The notes under the pieces were generated by a model. It did no database searches, had not been told where the DNA came from, and saw only the letters and a list, made by a program, of their open reading frames with translations. The position numbers and the translations under genes were made by a program. Below, in pieces: positions 25,601-35,800 of a DNA stretch of 64,000 nt. Source of the DNA: Chionis minor (taxonomy: Eukaryota > Chordata > Aves > Charadriiformes > Chionididae); NCBI GenBank assembly GCA_013398295.1, contig VZSF01006858.1, forward strand, positions 1,116,819-1,180,818, written 5' to 3'. The number at the start of each line of letters is the position of its first letter. The stretch's first letter is position 1.

Positions 25601-28600
25601 ATAGGATTAGACTAAAAAGAATAGTAATTCTTTTTATATAAAAAAAAATCTGCGTGTAAGGGGTAAAAGCGAATGAATTTTGCATGCTCCAGTATTACAA
25701 GACCTGATTCTACATCATTTGTTGTAGTTTAGTACAGTGGAGCAGTCAGTTGTTAACATACAGCATTTGAGAAGAACAGTATTTGAGAAGGTAATATTTC
25801 TCCTGCTCATTAGGAAACAAGAGAAAGGGTTTTCAAAAACACCGTTATTTCACTTTATGTCCTCTGAAGTGTGAAGCTTAGAGCAGTGTAATAGCAAGAT
25901 GGCATTTCTAACTCTCCTTGCCTTCCCCTAAGAGCTTAGATACCTAAAATGGAAAAGTATACTGTTTCTTACTAAGATATAAAAGAAATTAACTGGTATT
26001 TCCAGAAATTTCTCTTTAGAATATTTTTTCCACAAATCCAGTAAACCCCTGCTTGCAGGACACTAACTCACTGTGGTTACGTCTCACCTAATTAGACCTC
26101 CAGGCTTATCACCTCCTCTAAATGAGCAGGCAGGGCTACGTGTGCTGCCTTCAGTGGCTCTGCAGAAGTCCCCAGCTGTCCACATTCCCTTCTCAAAGGC
26201 CAGGGGTGACTCATCAGGGCATCTGCCCTGATTCCCAACCAACACAGCTTCCAAGTTTCCAGACTTGTTCTTCAACGATGCCTTGGGCTTAGTTCCGTTA
26301 CCTAAACCCAAGCACAAAGTGTCACCTGTATGGCATCCAGGACATCCACAGAGGGTCGAGGGACAGACAGGACAGAGAAGGCTCATGCACCACTGGAGCA
26401 GCAGGTGGAGAACAGGGAAAATGGAGGGCATCTCCAGTGGCATGAACTCGTGTATGTTTAGGCAAGTGAACTGAGCTCAGAGCACTCCCTTGAAGATTCA
26501 AGGGGAAAAAAAAACCCTACAAAAAAGCACAATGGTAACTCTTTATGTTAGCTAATGAAAAGGAAAAAAAAAAAAAAAGAGTAATATCGTGACAAAATAA
26601 TGTTAATTTCTTCCTTTTCTGAGAGCATACTTTGGAATCACCCACCCACACGGCTTCTCCAAATCCCAGTATTTCTCTCCCATCTTCTCTGCAGGCAGTT
26701 TCCCTTCCATTTCCCTTCCCTTCCTACCATTTCTAAATGGTAAGCATTTAGAAAGGAATCTCACTGGTGTGAAAACACATTCCTGTGTCGTACTCTCCTG
26801 TGAGAATACCATCATGCCTTTGAATTCCCCATTAGCAAGTCTCCTTCTAATCACCTTCCTCAGGCAAGCAACAGCCTTCTCTCTGTGTGCTTTGTATCTG
26901 CCTGCCTGGAGCTCTGATATAACAAACCGGTTTACCCCAGCTAGTAATCATGTCTGTCCAAGAAGGCTTCCTTTGATTCAACGATCATTGAAATTTAATA
27001 GCCTTCAGTAATTAGCCCAGCATCAGGTGCAAGAAGTTTTGCTGGGATTATTTCAATATGGAGGCGAATGACAACAGAGAAGGCAGTTGTCTCTCACATT
27101 AAAAAAACGCTCGCGGTCTGACCTGCAAATATATCAAGCCTTCAGCATCAAATCTTAATTGTTCACAGCCAAGTTTCCCAAATTGTTAGCATTTTTCATG
27201 AAATAAGTTAGTCTAATTATAAATGTCAACTACAGATTGTATTCTATGCACATGTATATATATGCGAATACCCAGCTCCCTACTAAATGTCATTCATCCA
27301 CTTTTAGAAACATTCATATTCAAAATTATTCAGATTTTTCTAAGTGCCTCAGTGACAAGGGAACTTGTACTCTTATGTCAGGTGCCACTGACAATCCAAA
27401 CTGCATCTGTCATTAGACTGTTTGTTTGGTAATTATATGTGGTAATAGACTTATCTCCTGAGAGATTTTCGATGTATCCCACAAATCACATTGAAGTTGA
27501 GGGGCTTCGGTGCAGAGAAGTTTGAACTATCTATTGGAAACCATTTTCCCCCAAGACCTAAACTAAAGATAAATGCAAATGACAGTCCATCTGTGCATGC
27601 AGAACCTTTTGAAGCTTTGTTCTAGTCTTTATGTATCGCCTCTTCAAGTATTTAAGATAGATATGGCCAAATGCAGTATGTTTAATACCAAAAGGCGTGG
27701 GGTTCCCCTCACAGAGTTTTACATGTTACAAACTATATAGTGCCTGGCTAGGAAGATCTTTTTTGTTCTGTGTGTACAAGTCTATCATCGTGGCAACCTG
27801 GTCTGCAGCTAGAGTTCCTACACATTGTGGTCATAAAAATAACCAAGGCTCCTGACACCCCACCAAAAGCCAATTTTGCCTGCGCTGAAGCCAAGAGCAC
27901 TCAGTAGTTACCCCAGTAGGAAAAGAATCTCATCCCGAGTTAAGAAGAATGCCTGCCATCAAAATATACCACTTTGTTCGTATACAAAATGCAAGTAAAG
28001 AATTTCTTTTCTAAAAGCAACCATAGAGCTGCACTCAAAACACAGAGCAATAGTCTCAGCGCGGGGCCAGAAAGATTTGGAAACTGTAGAAAATATTTCA
28101 AGTTCATTAAATACCCCTAGGATGCAATAGCACAGTGCAAGCCATGAAAATAAATGTTGACACAAAGAAAGCTATTTTTACATAATGACTATTAATTGTG
28201 AAGTTCCTCCTGGGCAGCAAACGATAACAACTATAACACCAGGAAAAGAGTAATTGCTTTGATTCAACATCCCAGCGTGTGTCTCCAGATCATAACAACC
28301 CAAACCAAACCCAAACTAACCCCCAACCACCTGAACTCAACTACTTGAGAGAGGTCTTTGTTATATTTTAGATTATTAGCCTGCTCCATCCTTGTAAAGA
28401 TTCGCTTTACGCCTCACGCTTTACCATTTAACATATAGGTTGAATACTTTTTACTAATGTCTATGTTGACCTATTTAAATGGATTTATTGGCTCGCTTGT
28501 TTTTTACTATTTAGGTATCATCTTTCAAATCAGGACAGGTGGAACTATCAAACACACTTTTTCCCACAGTAGCCTTTAAAAAAAGTATTTTTCTTAATAT

Positions 28601-30129
28601 ATTACTAAGTGTTTTGCTTATGGTCACACCAAGTCTTAAATGGTTTGTCTCCTTCAGGCTCTGCATCCTATTTTTTTGAAATTTGTTAAGATTTTCAGTC
28701 ACAAAACTCAACATCAGCCAAAGAAACAATAAAAAAAGTTACGCTCACTTAAGTTTCCTGGAAAATAAGACAGATATACCACAACAACCACTGAACGGAC
28801 ACTTGTAAATTCTGAGTAATTCCCATGAAAGAATGTGAATTAACACAAGTTTACTATAAACCAGCTACTTCACAACTGCAATGGAGTGACCAATCTAAAA
28901 ATGCCAAAAATCAGAACATTTACTGGAAAATCACAAGTCCTGTCTAAAATCCAAGGTTTTGTTCCCAGTAAATTACTGCTCCTGGTGCGCGAAGGTGTTG
29001 TTTACAGCTATGGACACCAGCTCACTAGAAGAAATCTCCTCAATTGAAAGTCAGTAATTATAACTAAAATAACTAAACTTGAACATGCCAGACTACAGAG
29101 GAAAAAAAAACATTGCTGTTGTCGGGTTAGCTTTGCTTACACTGAAAGTTTGACAACGGCACTCTGAAGGAGAAAATCATCGTACTCCGTATTTAAAAGA
29201 ATTTGAAAACCAGAAATAGGCATCAAATCAAGCTACAACGCTTCACTGAGTGATGCACTTTACAAACGAGGCCTTGTCAGCCCAGCACTTTACCTGTTCT
29301 GCCGTGCAGCTTCACAACACGGCGTGTAAAGCTTTGTTCATCTTGAAATGGTTTCTAGAACTTACCCTCCAACCCATCTTTCTATACATAGGAAATGCAT
29401 GTCTTCAGGCCGTGTTATTTGTGCTCTTCTCTCTTCCTCTGGCGAGCACCCTATGTGGAACGAAGGGGGTTAAAACAAATGGAGCATGACAAATTGCAAC
29501 GCCAGAAGCACCTGGAGAACTCATCATCACTGCCAGAGTTCTAGTCAGGTTTTGCTATTTAATTTCTTTAACAGGTATTCTAGTAATTGTTCCTGAAAGA
29601 ACGAATTACAGAAGCGTACACATCAAAGAAAGGTGAAGAGGCTTAAAGTAGTGCTCGTGGCTTATAAAATTAACAGGCAGCCCAGATACCTTAACTGAAC
29701 GCAGCTGCTGGAAGCAAAACCCTTTCCAGATAACAGCCCCCCCGAATGACTACAGAGAGATGCAAAATGACGTTGCAGTGGAAGAACAGGCTGACGCGTC
29801 TTCTTTACTACATTTTGCAACTGGAGTTCGGGTGGGTTTTTTGTCTTCTCAGTAAACGAAGGGAGAAAAATGACTAACCGTGACCTCTAGTGGATGTACG
29901 GTATAACAACCGTAGCGGAGCTCGCGGAATTCGCTTGGTGGGAACGTGGACATTTATTTGAATCTCTCTCGAAGTATTTTTCAGAAGATGACAAAACAGG
30001 GTTAAAAACGATAGTGCTTCATCTCATTCTCCTTTAAAACAATTTTCACTACACTATCCATTTATTTTGGTACTTCTAAATGTGCGCTGCCCATCTCAGC
30101 TGAGAAAGTAACATGGCAGCAACAAGAAC

Positions 30130-30656
30130 AAAAAAAAAAAAAAACACCCCACCAAAAAACAAGCCACCACCACCCAACCCAGAAAGACAAATACATCTAT
30201 CGAGAGCAACAAAGACCGGGGATGGTAAAACGCTGGTTTAAGCTTTTACAGACGCAGTGCTTGAGCAGCACGTCTTTAGCACTGGTTTTGAAAGAATATA
30301 CTCACCTGCCTTTTCTCTGGACAACTGGAGGCACACGCGCAACTGGAAGCATCTCACCGAAAGGGAGAGCTGTATCTTGGGGGGGGTTTACCCCAGCATG
30401 CTCCAGATGTTAATAAAGCCTAGAAAATACCTCGGCCGGGAGAATTGTCATATTCGGGTGAAAAAGAAAAAAAAAAAAAGGAATTAAAAAAAGCAGAACT
30501 CCCTGTACCTAATGCAACCAAAGGCAGGCAAAGCTTTAGAGAGGAGCCAGGGTGGCAGCAGGTGAGGGTGCGTTAACGTCGCGGACAGGTGCAGGACACG
30601 AAGCCGTCGGCACCTGCCGGAGCGGAGCCGTGAGACGGAGGCAGGCGGAAGCAGGG
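30130..30656 (+). repeat. First copy of duplicated KCNG3 upstream block (likely assembly artefact)
   Basis: From the A-run at 30130-30144 to the single N at 30657, this sequence recurs at a constant offset of 948 bp (31078-31604), with no difference found in the stretches I compared. A block that ends exactly at an N and whose partner begins inside an A homopolymer right after an N gap is the usual picture of an unmerged contig overlap. The block is the CpG-island edge upstream of KCNG3. Confidence 0.88.
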
Positions 30657-30657
30657 N

Positions 30658-30985
30658 CGGGGCGGGAGCAGCCTCGGCCGGGGCGCCTCTCCCGCCCGCC
30701 TTCCTCCCCGCCCGCCCCGTCGCCAAGCGGGAGCCGCCAGCGGTGCGAGCGGAGCCGCAGCCGGGGCAGCCTCCTCCTCCTCCTCCTCCGCTCGCCTCGC
30801 CTCGCCCGGCCCTGCCCTGCCCTGCCCGCCCTTCCCTCCCCTCCTCCGTCCCGCCCAAGCCATGAACTTTGGCCGCGGCCCCTCGGTGGTGTTGAACGTC
30901 GGGGGCACCCGGTACTCCTTCTCCCGGGAGGTGCTGAAGGATTTCCCGCTGCGGCGGGGGAGCCGCCTGCACGGCTGCCTCTCGG
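30658..30985 (+). pseudogene. KCNG3: Misplaced partial copy of KCNG3 5'UTR and first 41 codons (likely assembly artefact)
   Basis: A fragment bounded by Ns on both sides. It carries a GC-rich leader with CTC and CCTG runs, an ATG at 30862 in the context GCCCAAGCC, and the first 41 codons of KCNG3 (MNFGRGPSVVLNVGG onward) before the gap at 30986. Positions 30833-30985 match 32130-32282 with constant offset 1297. Sequence 30658-30832 has no second copy and is probably the true leader that belongs in the single-N break at 32129. It is unlikely to be a real second gene copy; I treat it as a displaced contig rather than a biological pseudogene. Confidence 0.85.
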
Positions 30986-31074
30986 NNNNNNNNNNNNNNN
31001 NNNNNNNNNNNNNNNNNNNNNNNNNNNNNNNNNNNNNNNNNNNNNNNNNNNNNNNNNNNNNNNNNNNNNNNNNN
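30986..31074. other. Assembly gap (89 N)
   Basis: A run of 89 Ns between the displaced KCNG3 fragment and the repeat of the upstream block. The block after it starts in an 18-A homopolymer. Confidence 0.97.
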
Positions 31075-31604
31075 AAAAAAAAAAAAAAAAAACACCCCAC
31101 CAAAAAACAAGCCACCACCACCCAACCCAGAAAGACAAATACATCTATCGAGAGCAACAAAGACCGGGGATGGTAAAACGCTGGTTTAAGCTTTTACAGA
31201 CGCAGTGCTTGAGCAGCACGTCTTTAGCACTGGTTTTGAAAGAATATACTCACCTGCCTTTTCTCTGGACAACTGGAGGCACACGCGCAACTGGAAGCAT
31301 CTCACCGAAAGGGAGAGCTGTATCTTGGGGGGGGTTTACCCCAGCATGCTCCAGATGTTAATAAAGCCTAGAAAATACCTCGGCCGGGAGAATTGTCATA
31401 TTCGGGTGAAAAAGAAAAAAAAAAAAAGGAATTAAAAAAAGCAGAACTCCCTGTACCTAATGCAACCAAAGGCAGGCAAAGCTTTAGAGAGGAGCCAGGG
31501 TGGCAGCAGGTGAGGGTGCGTTAACGTCGCGGACAGGTGCAGGACACGAAGCCGTCGGCACCTGCCGGAGCGGAGCCGTGAGACGGAGGCAGGCGGAAGC
31601 AGGG
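31075..31604 (+). repeat. Second copy of duplicated KCNG3 upstream block
   Basis: Copy of the upstream block at +948 bp. The A-run is 18 long here and 15 in the first copy, as expected of homopolymer uncertainty at a contig end. Unlike the first copy, this one reads through at 31605 into further unique CpG-island sequence up to 32128, so it is the more complete version. Confidence 0.88.
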
Positions 31605-32158
31605 AGGAAGGCTCTGCCTAAGGCACCCGGCTCTTCCCGGTGTCCCTACGCTCTGCGAGGAGGAGAAGTGTCTCCGCATCCCGCTGTGCGGAGGGAGGGC
31701 TCCGGGAAGAAACCCGCGTTTTGCAAAGGGGGGCCGGGCCGCTGTCCCCCGCCGCCCCGGGGCCCGGAGCGACGCGCGCGGGCAGCCCTGAACAAGGAGC
31801 GAGGGGCGTCCTGCTCGACAGCTTCACTTTCAGCTTTTTTAGTATTATTATTTTCATTTTTTGAGGGGAGGGGGAAAAACCCGCCTCCCAAAGTGTTACT
31901 CGGGTTCGGCGGCCAACTTCGCCCAAGCGCGGCTCCGCGGGGCGGGCAGCGGCGAGGGGCTCTCCCCCGCCGGCAACGAAGCCCTCCGCCCGGAGGGGTC
32001 CCCGAGGGGACGGGGCGGGGCGGCGGCAGCCCCCCGTCCTCCGCTCCGCTCCGCCATGTGCGCGGGCGGGGGAGGAGGCGTGTCCCCACCCCGCCGCCGC
32101 CGCCGCGCCGCCTCCCGTTCGGCTGCCANTCCCTCCCCTCCTCCGTCCCGCCCAAGCC

Positions 32159-32825
32159 ATGAACTTTGGCCGCGGCCCCTCGGTGGTGTTGAACGTCGGG
32201 GGCACCCGGTACTCCTTCTCCCGGGAGGTGCTGAAGGATTTCCCGCTGCGGCGGGGGAGCCGCCTGCACGGCTGCCTCTCGGAGCAGGACGTGCTGGAGG
32301 TGTGCGACGACTACGACCGGGAGCGCAACGAGTACTTCTTCGACCGGCACTCGGAGGCCTTCGGCTTCATCATGCTCTACGTGCGGCACGGCCACCTGCG
32401 CTTCGTGCCGCACATGTGCGAGCTCTCCTTCTACAACGAGCTGATCTACTGGGGGCTGGAGGGCTCCCACCTTGACTACTGCTGCCAGCGCCGCCTCGAC
32501 GACCGCATGTCCGAGACGTGCACCTACTACGCGGCGGAGGAGCCGCCGGGGGCGGCGGCCGGCGGCCCCGAGGGCAAGGGCAAGGGCCGGCGGCCNGGCC
32601 GCCGGGAGCCGAGGGCGGGAAGTGGCTGGAGAGGATGAGGAGGACTTTCGAGGAGCCCACGTCTTCCGTGGCCGCCCAGGTCCTGGCCACCGTCTCCATC
32701 CTCTTCGTCATCGTGTCCATGGTGGTGCTGTGCGCCAGCACCCTGCCCGAGTGGCGGGCGCCGGAGAACCGCAGCGTGGAGGAGCAGAGCAGGTACACAG
32801 CAGAGTCAGTGAGGGAGCCCTCAGG
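32159..32825 (+). CDS. KCNG3: KCNG3 exon 1: Kv6.3 (Kv10.1) N-terminus, T1 domain and S1
   Basis: KCNG3 is an electrically silent Kv subunit that assembles with Kv2 channels at the plasma membrane and changes their gating. The exon encodes a T1/BTB tetramerisation domain (about residues 7-115; VVLNVGG, CDDYDRERNEYFFDRH, SFYNELIYWGLEG), a glycine-rich linker, KWLERMRRTFEEP and S1 (about 168-193). Zinc-site cysteines C87 and C108-C109 are present, but the usual histidine ligand is Arg81. An N-x-S sequon (N202) lies in the S1-S2 loop. A single N at 32596 shifts the frame; the ATG frame leads up to it and another frame continues correctly after it, so the N stands for a contig join. The exon ends TCAGG|GTAGGA; an alternative donor lies at 32793. 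With the join closed by a 4-base overlap the two exons give about 435 residues, against 436 in human as I recall. G at -3 supports the ATG. Confidence 0.95.
32596..32596. other. KCNG3: Single-N contig join inside KCNG3 exon 1
   Basis: The N is flanked by CGGCC on the left and GGCCG on the right. Reading through it as one base breaks the KCNG3 frame. Merging the GGCC overlap (net loss of five positions including the N) joins the two frames correctly. It is therefore likely an unmerged overlap, not a genuine frameshift. Confidence 0.8.
32793..32794 (+). promoter_or_regulatory. KCNG3: Alternative 5' splice site of KCNG3 exon 1
   Basis: AGCAG|GTACAC lies 33 nt upstream of the main donor (GTAGGA at 32826). 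Both leave the same phase into exon 2, so using this site removes exactly 11 residues (YTAESVREPSG) from the extracellular S1-S2 loop. Two KCNG3 isoforms differing by 11 residues in this loop are known in mammals, so this site probably produces the shorter form. Confidence 0.72.
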
Positions 32826-35800
32826 GTAGGAGGATCCTTTATTTTCCCGCTGTCCGCTCCCCGTGTGTCCCGTCCAGTGTGTCCTGCCCCTCGTCCTGAC
32901 GGTCCCTGGCTGTAGCCGCCGCCGGCGGAGATCGCCAGCGCGCCTTAAAACCCCGGCGCTGACCTGGGGAGCCGGGGGAAAGGGGGTGCGGGGCGGGGGG
33001 TGTCTCGGTGGAGCAGGGCTGCTCGGCGGCTCCGGCTCCCACCGGGCTCTGCCAGCGCCCGCTGTCTCCCGGGGCCGGGAGCGGAGCCCGGGGGCAGCCC
33101 GGGGCCGGCGGGCGGGCTCGGCTCTCGGGTGCCGCGGGAACACGGCTCCCCTTCCCTCTAAGGGGTGCCTCCGTCTGCGCGGCGTCTTGGGGCTCTTGTT
33201 CTCCCCCTCCTTTTAGGAGCCCCGGGACTCCTTACCCACATAGAGAAGTTCAAACACCCGGAAAACCGTCTTGGGCGTTACAGTTGTGGAAAGAAAGGGA
33301 AATAAACCCCTAAAAGAATTCAGTTCCCTTTTCTTTTCCTTTGGGGAAAGCACGATCCTGTACGTACTCTGCGTGTATTCGTACAGGTCCTTCTGCTGGA
33401 GCAGATCCAGCGCCTGCTGTGGTTCTGCTCTTGTAAAACCTCCTGTGTGGGAACAGCCCTTGCTCCCGTTCCTCCTTCCATCTCGGATTCTCTCTGTGGG
33501 GACACAGGAGATGATCAGACCGCACGTTAAGCTCCTGCAAACGCATCATATGAGCGCCCCAGTGTATGAATGTGACAGATGTTTATGTTTCCTTTTGATA
33601 AAACGTGTGTAAGCACATTAAACATTGCAAAACATTTGCAGAAACCAGGGCACGGGGTATAAGGCTCAATCCCCAGCCGTACTAGTAAGAACAAACCCTT
33701 TTTCATCTTCTTTGTGACCTCAGCTTAGGGTTACATCGATGCAACTCTGCTGACTTCAGTATCATTGCGCTCTCTCGTCTGTTCCCTGGAGAACAGAATC
33801 AGGGCTTCTCTGGTAGGATTTCTCCCATAAATAAGACTGACACATCAAGAAGTAAACATTTCTTGTATTTGCTAGCCTCTCCTTTCTTTTAAAACAGACA
33901 GAATAGTCAACAAAAAGTTTTCAGCTTCTGCTCTGCTACAAGGGCCCGACAGTGAAATCGCAGCCTTGTCATTATGAAATCATCATCTTTTACCATAGAG
34001 TTAATTGGAAGGTGATATATTGTATCTTAGTAGCCAAATTAATTCCTGGGAAAGTATTTTCATAGTTTCCATTAGCTTAATGGAAAACTTCACCTGTATT
34101 CCTCATTGTAGCTGAGCCAAAGAATGAATTGTAGGAACGAAAAGAAAGCAGATACAGATTGAGAAGCTGTTGATTCCTGCTTAGATTCAGATATGTCAGA
34201 AGTTGCTCTTACAGGTTCTTCCAGTTAAAAAGTCTCACTTAAGCTTTGCAAGGTTATTTCAAAGGGTGGATGCTCTGGACGATCTTTTTGTAAGGCAGCA
34301 AATTGCTCAGATACTCCCAAAAGACAGGGGAAAATAGATGCAACACTGCCCTAGCACTGACAACATCGGTCATGTCCTTGTTCAGATCTTTATGGTGTGG
34401 AAAGTCAACAACAGTTTTGCTCTAACTGAAAGAGTTCAACTTGCAGGGGAACAAGGCATATGACGTGTACTTTTTCTTTCATAGCACCTTTGTCTTCAAG
34501 AACACGTGTGTATTATAGACACACATAATTTTACTCTTCTGAACAATTGCATATTCTATACCAGCCGTTTGAAGGATAAAACCAGAAGGACCGCTGTCAG
34601 TGGTGGGGCAAATTTCTTCAGTATTGGTTGTTGTACTCTGTGGAATTGCAACAAAAAAAAGAGATCACCATAAAAGCTGTGGCTGAACAGTTTCTGGCCA
34701 TCTTCTTGCAAAAGTCTGTCACAAATAAACACCGTTACAGGCTGGTTCATTTCTACATGTGACAACCTAGGTGCTCTCACTGCACAGGAACTTGATCACA
34801 ATTTAATGGTGAACACATGGAAAACAGATACAAATATGTTCCTTTCTGTCCACAGCTGGTCACCAGTTGAGGTGGCCTTGTTCTCTTAGGAGAGCCACTC
34901 CTTTCTTTATTGCATATGCTGCAGCACGGCTAAAAAGCCTGTGACATCTGGAAAAAAAGGTGTGAGCTACAATTGCTTTTGAGTGTTCCAGTCGACTTAC
35001 AACTACTTACACATGCCATAGGATTTGACCTAACGTGCCCAGTTGTCATCTGACTTTATTTCCCTTTATTTGTTTATATTTTCTTTTGTTTGTAGTTAAT
35101 TCATTTAAAATGAGGTAGGTTTTCAAAACCTAAGTAACTAAGTGGCTTATTTGAAAGTCTGACCACAGAAGCCACACAGGAGTGTCTGGGATTGCGTACT
35201 CTGGCACCACCGTCCACGTTGGGTGAGGCGGCTTTTAAAAACCTGGCCACTGGTCTATTTAAAAGGTTGAAGCCAAATTCTGTCTTTTTGTTTATAAACC
35301 AAGGTTCCTCATCGAAATAAAAAAATTCTAACATGATAATAATTTTTTTTTTTCCAGAGAAATTGTGACACTAATGCTCTATGCAAGTGAGTTTTGACTC
35401 ACATGCACTGTACTTACTAGTATGAAGTCTTTACATTGTATTCTAAAAACACATTTTGAAAAGTTTTAGAAATGAAAACTGAATCAGCTTACCTTGAAGT
35501 CCTTCGGCTGTAGATTTTGGATGTTAACTGATTACTCAGATCAGCATAAGCCACTGTGTGTGCTGAAGAGGTGAGAGCTACCTCATGAAATTCAGCAACT
35601 TTGTTTAGTCTCTCACGTGCTTACTGAAAAAAACCCTGTCCTCCCCTCAATGTTATGTTACAGTTCAGAAAGGTGCCACAGGGACAATTTCTGCGGCTGA
35701 ACTGTGGTAACCGTCCTCAGAATCGTTTTGGGCAGCTGCAGTAAAAACAGCCCTAGCGGTGTGTCTCCAGCTTGTCTGGACATCATCTCTAGAAGCGAGG

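Larger units (their letters stand above)
14111..30117. other. Intergenic region between divergent MTA3 and KCNG3
   Basis: About 16 kb with no gene I can support. It contains simple repeats: a TG/TA/CA near-palindrome at 14184-14220, AT/TACA repeats near 16836-16868, AAAAT repeats at about 18516-18550, a T-run near 21057-21080, (GA)n at 22640-22661 and T/G-rich low-complexity DNA at about 22770-22850. GC-richer patches at 24060-24300 and 25160-25400 are not recognised. Open frames are short and lack family features. This span would be expected to hold distal regulatory elements of both genes, but none can be named from sequence alone. Confidence 0.7.
30540..33200. promoter_or_regulatory. KCNG3: KCNG3 CpG island / promoter region
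   Basis: CpG-dense, GC-rich sequence spans the KCNG3 5' flank, exon 1 and the start of intron 1, and contrasts with AT-rich flanks. The leader has pyrimidine-rich CTC and CCTG repeats. The order of segments is disturbed by Ns at 30657, 30986-31074, 32129 and 32596, so the transcription start cannot be placed. Long overlapping open frames on both strands here are GC artefacts. Confidence 0.75.

Noticed and set aside
30862..30985. A second, tandem KCNG3 gene
   Set aside because: The copy matches without visible mismatch, is only 41 codons long, and is bounded by Ns on both sides; a misplaced contig explains it better.
30552..31361. A 269-codon plus-strand frame and several minus-strand frames around the first KCNG3 fragment
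   Set aside because: They cross Ns and misjoined contigs, and the protein sequence is compositional noise except the KCNG3 start itself.
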